From NCBI GenBank assembly GCA_001600095.1, contig BCIX01000003.1, positions 434,001 through 498,000 on the forward strand: DNA of 64,000 nt, in the 5' to 3' direction. The notes under the pieces are model-generated. The model was not told the origin of the DNA. It searched no databases and saw only the letters and a list, made by a program, of their open reading frames with translations. Both the position numbers and the translations under genes were made by a program. How positions within the stretch are numbered: the first letter of the stretch is position 1; every line of letters starts with the position of its first letter. Shown in pieces: positions 46,734-57,090 of the stretch. This DNA comes from Bullera alba. Its lineage: Eukaryota > Basidiomycota > Tremellomycetes > Tremellales > Bulleraceae.

Positions 46734-48644
46734 ATGGTCCGAATCTCCTTCAAAACCGTTCAGAACAAGGTACGTCGCACCTAAGATTCCACATGCGTCA
46801 TATGTCTGTTCCACCGGTCAGAGGAAGTAATGGGTGACTTGAACTGACGTAGAGGATCGGTGTAGCTGTTCAATGTGGAGGCTGAGGATTCCGAGACAGT
46901 GCGTTAGCTCCCCTCATTCTCACCCTGCTTGGACAAGAGGAAGGAGCTGACCTTGTGACTATAGGTCGGGGATCTGAAGAAGAAGATCGAGGAAACGCAA
47001 ACGTTCCCTACGGCAAACCAGAAGTTGATCTACTCCGGTACGTGTCTTTCCGGCATCCCGGAGCTGCGTACCTGACAGTCTTCAAGGCAAGATCCTTAGC
47101 GACACAGCTACGGTCGGCTCGTTGAAGATCAAGGAGAAGGACTTCATCGTGGTCATGGTGTCAAAAGTGTGTCGAGCTGTCCTCTCCCTCCCGACTGCAG
47201 CTGATGATATACATTCTTACAGCCTAAAGCTGCACCTGCTGCTGCTACACCAGCTCCAGCTCCAGCTCCAGCTCCGGCTGCCGCACCTGCACCAGCTGCT
47301 ACAGAGGCACCTGCCGCCGCTCCAGCAGAGACGACACCAGCTCCTGCTTCTTCGACTACCGCCGCCCCAGCAGAGTCGGCTGCCGTGCCTCAGGAGTCGA
47401 GCGCCGGTCAGAGTTCAGCTATGGGAGGATCCTTCCGTGAGCTAGCTATCCTAGTCTTGTTACGTCGCAGGGAAAGCTAATATAAATTGCTATCGAAGTG
47501 ACCGGAGAGGCACTGCAGCAGGCTATCAACGGAATGGTCGAGATGGGCTTTGACAAGGACCAAGCGATCAAGGCAATGAGGGCGAGCTTCAACAACCCCG
47601 ACAGGGCGGTCGAGTACCTGATGAGCGTGAGTCCTGCAGGTGATGTCTCGAACAGTCTGCTAAGATGGTCATAGGGAAACATCCCCGAGACCGAAGGATC
47701 AGGTTCCGCACCAGCGCTCACACCCGCACAAGTAGGTCTATCCTCTTGCTGTCGATTTCTGTACAGTTGCTGATCGGCCCCGCAGCCCGCTGCTCAACCT
47801 GCAGCTCCTATCACAACCCCTTCCGCTTCGGCAACTGTGAGCAATATTATTGGAGGCAAGGATCTATGTCTGACATTGCTTGAAGGCTGCTGTCGCTCCA
47901 GCGGCTGCTACACCCGCCGCTGCTCCTGCACCATCGGGCAACCAGGGTAGTGCGGACAACCTTTTTGCTGTGAGTATGACGTGATCTCACCTGTAACATA
48001 CAGCTGACGACATTGACAGGCTGCCGAAGCTGCCAGTGAGCTACTTGTAGTAGTGTCCTTGTCAGATGAGCCTCGCTGACAGTCAACAGTGAACAGGGAT
48101 CGAGGAGGTCCAGTGGGAGCTGCCGGCGCCGGCGCTGGAGCTGGTGCCGGACTCGGTCAGGGAGGCGGACCAGACCTCGCGGATCTCGCCAACTCGCCTC
48201 ATGTCCAGCAGATAGCCCAGGCGAGTACATCACCATATGAGATGTCTGTAATCTGCTAACATCGCCTATAGATGGTCCGAGAGAACCCTGCCATGATCCA
48301 GCCACTTTTGCAACAGATTGCCACGCAAAATCCCCAGCTCGCTCAACTTATCGCCCAGAACCCACAAGCGCTGATGGAGCTACTGGGTGCCGGTGGTGAG
48401 GGCGACGAGGGAGATGACGACATGATGGGCGGCGTGACGCAGGTCAACTTGACCCAGGAGGAGGCGAACGCGGTCGAGAGGGTGAGTGTTGTGACGGCCC
48501 CGTAGTCAAGAAGGATCTGACTTTTGGTCACAGCTCGAGCAACTCGGTTTCGGTCGTCAAGAAGTCCTGCAGGCATATCTCCTGTGTGACAAGAACGAGG
48601 AGCTCGCCGCCAATTACCTGTTCGAGAACGGCTTTGACGATTGA
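46734..48644 (+). CDS. RAD23: UV excision repair protein Rad23
   Basis: Rad23 shuttles ubiquitylated proteins to the proteasome and stabilises the XPC/Rad4 damage sensor. Domains in order: N-terminal ubiquitin-like domain ([53 protein letters not shown]), an Ala/Pro-rich linker coded by repetitive CCAGCT DNA (47240-47350), and UBA1 ([35 protein letters not shown]). A second Ala/Pro/Gly linker leads to the Rad4/XPC-binding domain ([39 protein letters not shown]) and UBA2 ([35 protein letters not shown]). It ends at TGA 48642-48644. About eight introns interrupt it. All four domains appear complete. Confidence 0.97.
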
Positions 48645-49192
48645 TGAAGAGAACTTGGGAAATGATGGGCGTCTGAAGTGGATAGAGCTGAGTAGACTCT
48701 TTTGGAAGCACGAGTCTGGAGCGTAATGACGACAGCTTATTGTCAATATAACACATGTATGCGAAACGCTGAACGACCAGTCAGAGTTGTGTCGCATGAC
48801 GCTCGGGCCTTTGCAGGTGAAACACGAAATCTGAAACCCGCAGGAGATCGAAATGTTGCCGGGCGACTGAGCGAATGTTGCGGATTCTTCATTGCTAGGA
48901 TACCACCTCGAACTCGGACGACGTGACGACGCGTCTTCATGACTTTGGTATGAAGCTGACGACTTGGACGAGAGACAGACAGCGGGAGGGATGACTGATC
49001 CATTGATGCATAGCGTGTCTAGTGATTCTTTGTACTTACCATCTTGCAGCTTAGCCTTAGAGGCACATTGAGGCAGGTCCTCTGTACACCAAGGATGGAT
49101 TTAGCGGCTGGACCGCTGGAGTAGAAGTTCGAACCGGCTGGTCCGCTACTCCCCGAGGAGCCCCATTGAAGTGATCCTGATCTGGATGAGAG
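48645..49192. other. Intergenic region, 548 bp
   Basis: RAD23 3' flank and promoter of the next plus-strand gene. A minus-strand frame (49019-49225) overlaps the next gene's first exon and lacks protein-like features. Confidence 0.5.
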
Positions 49193-52100
49193 ATGGCGGG
49201 ACCATTCGACGCGAAGGATGTTCAACGGATAGTCAAGTGTTACTCCCGGGTCGCCATTGTGAGATGTCAGGGCTTGTCCGAGAGACAGAGGATCGGTGAG
49301 TCAGCTCCTCGAGCCTGAAGTGACCAGTGCGCTGGCTGATATCTATGGGTTAGGCCTGTTCGTTCCTGCGGCGGTGCAAGTGCTTCTGGTCCCTGTATTA
49401 CTGGTCACTGCGTGGTCGAGACCCAGTGCGTGAGTAGACCCATTTCGGATACGAGACCTCAGCTGATGAGAATTGTGATTCAGGACGCTCTTGTTCTTGA
49501 GTGTGGAGATACTGCTCGACGTGGCGATATCGACATGGAGCTTCGCGGTGGATCTTCAGCCTCCCAGGCGGAGGTTCTTCGCGGTGGAGGATACAGCCCT
49601 CGGTAAGCCACTAACCAGTCCTTGAGGTTAGCGTCGTGTTGACAGGGAGTAGCTGTCACGTCATCCCTGCCCACCTTGTTCCTCCTGCTCGCCATCACGT
49701 CGATCCTTATCGCGACCTTGCGACCGAGTCTCCCGAGGTCGATGCGGTCGACTATTGTGACCAACATATATTCAGTGCTAGTCCTCCCTTTGGTCCCAAT
49801 AGGATTTATAGGTACCCTGCTCGGTTCCTTCCTCCTGATTCAATATGGTGAGTTCGCTCTCCCTATCAGAAGGCTGAAAGGCTTGATAGCGCTAACGTGA
49901 ATAGAGGGCAATAGTATATCTGGCTTCGTGTCAGAGTCAGACTCATGGGTCCACGCCGTCATCACAGCCGCAGGCGCGGTGTCGAGTGAGTTGGCGACGT
50001 GACCGTCGCGTCGACTAGTGAAGTCTCCCGCTGACAAGAAAGCAGTCTCGGCGTATATCCTCTTCGTGCTATGCCTCTCTTCGATCCTCTTCTTCTCGCT
50101 GCCCTCACGGAAAAAATGGACGAGGCATCATCCGTATCGACCCCTCTTATCACTTGCGATTTTGGACATTGGACTGGCGTTATCATGCGCCGAACATGCC
50201 ATCACCCTGGTTTCGCTGTCCTTCACCATCCTAGTGGTCCGTCGAGCACTCAAACTCGCAGCAATGATCTTTCTCGTTGTGGGCTTCTTGCTAGTCGACA
50301 AACCACGTTCAAGCCCTTCTCTCGCTGTCGAAGCCAAAACAACCACCGACGCACCTCGTCACGCTCGATCAAGATCGTCGTTCGGCCAAATGCCCGATCG
50401 CATACGGATCCCCTCGAGGCGGGTAGCCCGGAATCGAAGCAAGACGGCGTCGGGAGCAACTGGCAAAGGGCTCAGAGGACAGATAGGCAATCCCCTCGAC
50501 GAGACATTCCGGAAGATGACCACGGACGAGACTCGGGATTTCCACGCTACAAAGGCCGGAGGGAAGAATGCCGCGGTCGGGGATGGAAAGAAAGTGTCGT
50601 TTGTCAAACCCGCAGAAAGGGTTGTATTCAGAACAGTGAGCAGCTCCAGCACGCCCTCGATCTGGTCAGAGCTGATCACGACATATTAGCCAACGGCCAG
50701 AGCGCCAGTCTTGTCCTTCACCTCGTCCGCCTTTTCCGCCTCGTCACTTACCTATATCGCCAGGGTGGTCCAGCCAGACTTGCCAATTCGCCAATTAGAA
50801 TTTAAGAACGATTTTAGCCAAGTGCGATGTCCGGACGTCGCTGGTAATTCGATCCTCACGCGGTCGTCGGTGAAGAAGAACTTTGGGTCAATCTACTATC
50901 CAGAGCGGCTCAGCGTCCAAGAGTCAGACTTGGCTGAATGGCCACCAGCTACTTCTTCTCTGTCTCGACCAGAATTCAGTCGAACGGTCCCCGTGGCTTC
51001 GACAATCGCTGTGCCTCCCAACGCGGTGACGGCGCAGGAAGCAGCTGGCAAGCGATTCAGCAGGAACCGAGGCTCGAGCGACGATGCGGGTCGAGCTCGG
51101 GTCAGGTTTGATCAACCCCATATCCGGCAACTATCCCAACCACACCCATACGCCTTGATCAGCCCTGATACGGGGGATCGTATCACTCTTCGCGACATTC
51201 CACGACGGAGAGCGGAGATGAGCCTATACACACCGTCAATGGAGCCTGCGCTAGAGAAAGTGAAATACAAACCGACATTACAGCGCTCGAACACCATAAT
51301 CACAAATCCATTCGAGCTGGACATTGAGGAAGGGGACGAACCGAGCGTGCCGGCTAGACCGAACAAGCACCCCGGGAGGAGGATAGTGAGGTCTAGGGCA
51401 ATGCAACAATCGATCGAGATTGAACTTGGGCAATTCCCCTCGCCGCCCGACATGCCCGCTCTAGTCGAGCCACATTCTCTCAGTCGGGACGACCGAAGGA
51501 ATGGGGAGAGCTCAACCAGGCCTCAGGGTGAAAGAAGGGATACAGATCCGACAATAGCCATGGACCCGTCTATCGCCTCAGGAAGCCTGCCGGAGTTGGT
51601 GTCTCGCAGCATCACTGCTTCACCCCGGAGACTGAGCTCTTCAAGCTCCGACGTATCGACGTACTCATTAGAAGAGATCCACCCGAGATCCCTGTTCTTC
51701 GCTACTCCCGCCGAATCGCCCAGCAGTAGCGACCATACCGTGACCCCCCTCAACTCCAGTTCGATCAACTTCGCCTCTAGCCCATCGCGCTCCGGCCCAA
51801 ACACCTCGCTGATCCGGCAGAGTCCAATGACTTTCGGATCCTCCAGTGAGGATAGCTTCGGGACCACCATTCCCGCTAGAGCATACCTCGCGTCAAGGTA
51901 TCGCGGTAGTGGGGAACAAGTGGTCGATGGGGATGGGACCAGACACCGGTCAGAGGTGCAAAGCGTCTTGGCGAGTTTGCACAGATTGCAGCGGGACGCG
52001 GGGATAGAGGCGGATCCCAACAGGTTGAGCTTGATCAGGGAGTTCGGCGGAGACGGGTATAGTCCGCGGGGCGGGTCATACGACAGCCTGAATGGAGATG

Positions 52101-52261
52101 GTGGGAGGAACGGGGAGGACGGCGTGCTCAGAATTGTCAGTGACGATGACGAGGCAGAATTAGTCAGAGGTTTCAGCGGTCAGAGCAGCCCGACTATCGT
52201 CGCGGCCAAAAGCGCTCGGGATACAGCTTGGGCAAAGCGCTACCCAGGGAACATGGTCTAG
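49193..52261 (+). CDS. Multi-pass membrane protein with a long Ser-rich cytoplasmic tail
   Basis: About 900 residues. The start MAGPFDAKDVQRIVK at 49193 leads over short exons into about seven hydrophobic segments: LFVPAAVQVLLVPVLLVTAW; TLLFLSVEILLDVAISTW; LPTLFLLLAITSILIATL; VLVLPLVPIGFIGTLLGSFL; WVHAVITAAGAVS then VSAYILFVLCLSSILFFSL; LSLAILDIGLALSC; and LAAMIFLVVGFLLV. The tail of about 650 residues is Ser/Arg rich with FGSIYYPERLSVQESDLAEW and acidic patches. A 53-nt intron at 50637-50689 joins the tail in phase, so the large frame from 50690 belongs to this gene. One acceptor (49651) was chosen to keep the frame. The topology resembles fungal 7-TM receptors, but no family motif was recognised. 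Confidence 0.65.
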
Positions 52262-52286
52262 ACAGAAACCAGATAGTGATCATGCA

Positions 52287-53524
52287 TCAGTCTGACAGTC
52301 CGCTCGACTCCTCGTCGGCGTCAAGTTGACCGACTCGTCGGCCCAGGTGGTCCAGATCACCGGTGTCGCTGCCAGTGTCATCAGACCGGTCACCTCCATT
52401 ATTTCTGCCGTCTTTCAGTTCTCCGTCTGAGTCATCGCTTAAATCTGGGCGATCGATCTATCTCAAGAATTAGTATCGCGCGAGGGATCCGTACCGATCG
52501 ACTCACGATGCGCATGTACTCTGTGGCAATCTCATCCTTCTCATCCAGCTCCAAAGACTTCGCAAACCAAGCTCTGGCGTTCCGCAACAATCCCGGATTA
52601 GGTGATTCTCTCACTCCTGGTCGAACGCCGAAGCGAGGGCGATCCGAGTCGGACGAGGAGGAGGACGAGCTCCGCTGACGCGCCGCTCGAGCAGAGTCTT
52701 CAGGCAATGAGTCTCGCAAGGATGACATTGGCGGTCTAGCTGCGCTCGGCTGGGCCAAATAGAAGGAAAGCAAACCGGCGTAGGTGTGAAGCGGACCACA
52801 GACGGTGTAAGGGTATGAAGACAAGTATCTGCGGGCAGAACAATGTCAGCACTCTGAGTCGATGGCGCGAACAAATCACTCACGTCTCCAGCTCTTCCAA
52901 TGCTGCTCTATACTGCTCATGTTTGATCATGTGAAGGATGAGGCCGAGGAGTAAAGCCGGTTTCTATCGTGTCATTGATCAGTTTTGATCTTGCCTTTAC
53001 CTTGCTCCAGAACTCACGTCAATCTCCTTTGCAGAGACACGCAGGGTCTTGAGCCATCTCTCGACGCTTCTGTCAGACCCGCTTCCTTGAGAGTATTGAC
53101 TAGCCGAGGTGTGTATGCCCGAGCTGCCGTTCCTCGCGTTGAGCAAGAGCAGGCCCCACTGCCAGCTCGACTTCCACGAGACCTCTCTGCATCGGATCTG
53201 GAAACACGGTCAGACGTGTGCAAGTCGATCATTCGAATAGCGCCTCACCAAGATGGCCCATGCTCGCCTGGCTCGTTCATATTCCCCTCGTAGAAGGCAG
53301 ACATGTAGGAGATCGGTGAGGTTTTGTATGTGGATCTTCCGCACAGGCGCAGTTTCGATGTCTATCCGTACATGCGGTGTGAGTGGCGATGTGTGGGCTG
53401 GCATACGACCCACATGCCTGAGGTCGTTGGGCTGGATGAACAAGGAGAGCGAGTATGGTGAAGAGGTTGTTGTTGCTTGTGGTGGATCGCTAGGGTGGAG
53501 GTTGGATTTGTAACAGTGCCACAT
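52287..53524 (-). CDS. RRN11: RNA polymerase I initiation factor Rrn11-like (core factor subunit)
   Basis: Rrn11 is part of the Pol I core factor (TAF1A-like in animals). The N-terminal part has SLFIQPNDLRHV, then KIHIQNLTDLLHVCLLRGEY and ERARRAWAILVRCREVSWQW, GLLLLNARNG. This helical, TPR-like block with an R-C/A-x-x-x-x-x-W-x-x-G pattern is characteristic. Later exons give KPALLLGLILHMIKHEQYRA, ALEELETYLSSYPY, YAGLLSFYLAQPS and ARAWFAKSLELDEKDEIATE, and the end is acidic (RRVGQLDADEESSGLSD, TGA 52289-52287). The start at 53524 is uncertain; an in-frame Met also lies near 53404. The stop is 25 bp from the convergent membrane-protein stop. Confidence 0.75.
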
Positions 53525-53841
53525 GTATTTGTATGGTCGGGATTACAATCGGAGTTATCCCGTGATAATTTTCAAAAGGTGTGGGTCATTGTTTCGCCGC
53601 CCGACTACCCTGCGCGCGTGGGCGGGGCAGTCGATGCACGCTGGGACGCACGCTGGCTCTGCTGCTGGCCTCCGCTCACTGTCTGGCACAAGACATTGAC
53701 ATTGGATTCATCCCTTGTCCTCTAATCTACCTTTATCAGGTATAAACAGCTCAACCACTTTCCCAAAAGTACTCAAAACAGCCATCAGATACGCTTTGTC
53801 AGACAGACGAAGCTATCACCTCAAAAGCAACTAAAACAATC
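53525..53841. promoter_or_regulatory. Divergent promoter, RRN11 / eIF4A
   Basis: A 317-bp gap. Just before the eIF4A start lie a TATAAA-containing stretch (GGTATAAACAG near 53738) and an A/C-rich leader, as expected for a highly expressed gene. Confidence 0.5.
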
Positions 53842-54976
53842 ATGGCCGAGTAAGTTTTTTTTTCCGTGAACAGGCTGGCGAAAATCTTCAGCTGGGAACG
53901 GACGATCGCGAGGAGGCTATGCGGTCGAGGAAATGGTCGAAATAGGATCAGGAACGGTTCAGGAGTCTCGCTGGGACGCGATCGCAGCTGTGCAGGCCTT
54001 ACATGCAGCGAAGTACGAGCAGTCCGGCTGACCATACCACAGCGTTAAACCAGAGGGCAATGACCTCGAACTTGAAGGAGAGCAGATCGAGACCAACTGG
54101 ACTCAGGTCACCGACAAGTGAGTGCCATGGCGAGATCAAGCTTGCGGGACACCCCTGACCTGGTGCAGCTTCGACAACATGGAGTTGAAGGCCGACCTCC
54201 TCCGAGGTGTCTACGCCTACGGTTTCGAGCGACCCTCTGCCATCCAGCAGCGAGCTATCATGCCCATCATCACTGGACGTGACTGTATCGCCCAGGCTCA
54301 GTCCGGTACCGGAAAGACCGCCACTTTCTCGGTCTCGATTCTGCAGCGAGTGAGCAAGCATTCGCGGAGTATCGTCGCGTGACAAATGCTGACTTTACCC
54401 AGATCGACACCTCGGTCAAGAAGACCCAGGCTCTGATCCTCGCCCCAACCCGAGAGCTCGCCCAGCAGATCCAGAAGGTCGTCATCGCTCTCGGAGACTA
54501 CCTCAACGTCGACTGCCACGCTTGTGTCGGTGGAACCGCCGTCCGAGAGGACATGGCCAAGCTCCAGGAGGGACCCCACGTCGTTGTCGGTACCCCAGGC
54601 CGAGTGTTCGACATGATCAACCGAGGTGCCCTCAAGACCGACTCTGTCAAGATGTTCTGTCTTGACGAGGCCGATGAGATGCTCTCCACCGGATTCAAGG
54701 ATGCCATCTACGACATCTTCCAGCTCCTCCCTGCCGAGACCCAGGTCGTCCTGCTCTCCGCCACCATGCCCCAGGACGTTCTCGAGGTCACCAAGAAGTT
54801 CATGAGGGACCCCATCCGAATCCTCGTCAAGCGAGACGAGCTCACCCTTGAGGGTATCAGGCAGTTCTGTGAGTCAGCATCGCAAAACTGTCATTGCGTA
54901 TACTAATCCTCTCCCAGTCATCGCCGTTGAGAAGGAGGACTGGAAGCTCGACACCCTGTGTGACTTGTACGAGACT

Positions 54977-55008
<32 letters not shown>

Positions 55009-55097
55009 GACCAGGAGAAAGGTCGACTGGCTCACCCAGAAGCTCCACGAGCGAGAGTTCACCGTCTCCGCCATGCACGGTGACATGGACCAGGGTC

Positions 55098-55131
<34 letters not shown>

Positions 55132-55298
55132 ATCTTCCCGAGTTCTCATTGCCACCGACTTGCTTGCCCGAGGTATCGACGTCCAGCAGGTCTCCCTTGT
55201 CATCAACGTGAGTCCTATCACGATCACGTTGCATCTGTATACTGACATTGCGCCAGTACGATCTCCCCGCTTCCAAGGAGAACTACATCCACCGAATC

Positions 55299-55336
<38 letters not shown>

Positions 55337-55495
55337 CAACTTTGTCACCACCGAGGACACCAAAATGCTCCGAGAGATTGAGCAATTCTAGTGAGTCCGA
55401 GCGAACCTGGCTCTCGTTTCCAGAAACTAACGAAACCTCCTCTCAGCAACACCCAAGTCGACGAGATGCCACTCAACGTCGCCGACCTCATCTAA
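53842..55495 (+). CDS. TIF1: ATP-dependent RNA helicase eIF4A
   Basis: The DEAD-box helicase of the cap-binding complex eIF4F. Exon 1 is only ATGGCCGA, followed by an intron of about 180 nt that begins GTAAGTTTTTTTT. Motifs in order: F-D-x-M with the Q motif ([14 protein letters not shown]), motif I AQSGTGKT, Ia [10 protein letters not shown] and TPGR, II DEAD ([13 protein letters not shown]), [40 protein letters not shown]. It ends NVADLI at TAA 55493-55495. The protein is about 400 residues, full length. C-ending codons dominate, as in highly expressed fungal genes. Confidence 0.98.
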
Positions 55496-56068
55496 GCGTC
55501 CCATCACCCATAGAACCACCGATCCCTTTCCTTCTTTCCCCCTTAGTGAGCGATGGCGGTGGTGTGCGAGTCAAAGTGGACGTGGGAGCTTCTTCGGAGA
55601 GGCCGGAGACCGAAACGCATTTGTGGAGGCAGACTTGCGTTGCTAGTAGACCTGAACAGTGACGGGATAGGACCGTCTAGACTAGGGAGGTGGTTATGAA
55701 CGTACGATTTTCCGATCTTTTAGAATTCTTCTCACCCTTTTTCCCGGTAATTGTGGGCGAGAGCTTTCAGACTCTTGCTCATCTCCATGCGATCAGTTTT
55801 AGCATTGCGAGGCTGGTGGCGAACTCATCAGCGGGCTGATAGGTGATCGACTCCTTTGCAACGTAATCAGCAAACCTGATTTTCCCTCCTACTGCCGATG
55901 CTCTGACGGGAAAGTGCTCCGTTCCTCAGGATTTAAGGCTGATACTGATCGTTGTATGCAAGTTCATGTGATGCGAGGTGATACAATTGCTACAAATACA
56001 CGTGTTGCTTGCTAGCGTGCTCTGGGGTTCTCCTCGAGATGATTCTACGCGGCTCATGGGACGCAGCA
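55496..56068. other. Intergenic region between convergent genes, 573 bp
   Basis: 3' flanks of eIF4A (+) and PET100 (-). The plus-strand frame 55978-56358 is antisense to PET100 and not coding-like. No RNA gene was recognised. Confidence 0.5.
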
Positions 56069-56699
56069 TCATACCAACCTCTCATTCTGCTGAATCTCGC
56101 TCGTCCAATCTGGCTTCCTGGTCCTCAGTTCCTCGGCTACTGATCCGGCGGGCGTTATTGATGACCCAGTGGCGTCTGCCTGGGGATTCGATATTCCCTC
56201 TGCCCTTCGGTCCTTCTTCTCCTGTCGCAACGCCCGCATCTTCGCCAATTCAGTCTGCAGCTCCGGCTGTGATCGAGGAGGTCGCTAGTGAAGAGCAAAC
56301 GTCAGCTGATTCTCGAAGACTATGGTGCAGGAGTCAGCTCACGTGTGTCTGCTCGTAAGGTGGCCATAGGATCTCTTTGTACTTGAGCAAGTCCGTCAGT
56401 CAAAGCTCGATCGAGTAACTCCGAGTGAGTTATGACCTGACTGGTCGCTCACAGGCTGGACGTTGTTATTGTACCTATTCCACGACAATCAGCACAGGTA
56501 GTATGGGATAAAGTAACTGTCCTACTGACCACTCGGGATCACCGAACTTGAACATGATCCACACGGGGAAGAACATGTACAACCCGAACTTGAACACCTC
56601 GACTACGAAGAAGTCAGTCACGACTCCTGCTTTTGATCTCTCTTGATCGCGAGAGCCAGTAAACATACGATTTGGTCCTGACACATTGAGTCTGGCCAT
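56069..56699 (-). CDS. PET100: Cytochrome c oxidase assembly protein Pet100
   Basis: Pet100 is a small mitochondrial inner-membrane chaperone for complex IV assembly. MARLNVSGPNR at 56699 splices to an exon with LEVFKFGLYMFFPVWIMFKF, which is both the membrane anchor and the family motif, then GDPEWYNNNVQPY, and ILWPPYEQTHVNLPRSQSEL, QTELAKMRALRQEKKDR in the matrix or intermembrane tail. It ends EIQQNERLV with TGA at 56071-56069. The size is about 125 residues, close to other fungal Pet100 proteins, with about four introns. Confidence 0.9.
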
Positions 56700-57090
56700 C
56701 GTGCTATGCCTTCTGAGAGAGATGGTGATGTAGCTGTCAGTGATACCCAGTCAACGAGCACCGAGAGCAAACCGAGTGAGCACTCGCAATTGCAAAACCC
56801 GATTTCGCCCTCACCCGGGAGTGCGCTTCCGCCGGAAAGAACAGGAGGCGGGTGGCGAATAATTTGATTCCGCTCTTTGCTTGACGCGTCACCTCGACGA
56901 CAACATGACTTCTTTCTTTTTCTTCGATCCACTCAAGAGCGTCAATACATCAGAGCCCCGTCTGTACTACATCCTTGCACCCTTCAACGCCTCACGAGGG
57001 GAACCTTCGCACATATCATCGACCAGAACACTCACTCAAGCTCGCTGGATCAGGGGCAGATCAGGCGTTAGACTTTATTAGGCAAGATAT
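56700..57090. promoter_or_regulatory. Divergent promoter and 5' leader with an upstream ORF
   Basis: It lies between PET100 and the next plus-strand gene. A 58-codon upstream ORF (ATG 56905, MTSFFFFDPLKSVN, stop at 57079-57081) ends 9 bp before the ATG I chose at 57091. It may be a translated uORF or chance. Confidence 0.4.

Noticed and set aside
47240..47350. CCAGCT repeat as a microsatellite array of interest
   Set aside because: It codes the expected Ala/Pro linker of Rad23 between UBL and UBA1.
50711..52261. Separate gene starting at 50711
   Set aside because: The frame begins with TTG, not ATG, and an in-phase 53-nt intron joins it to the upstream membrane-protein exons.
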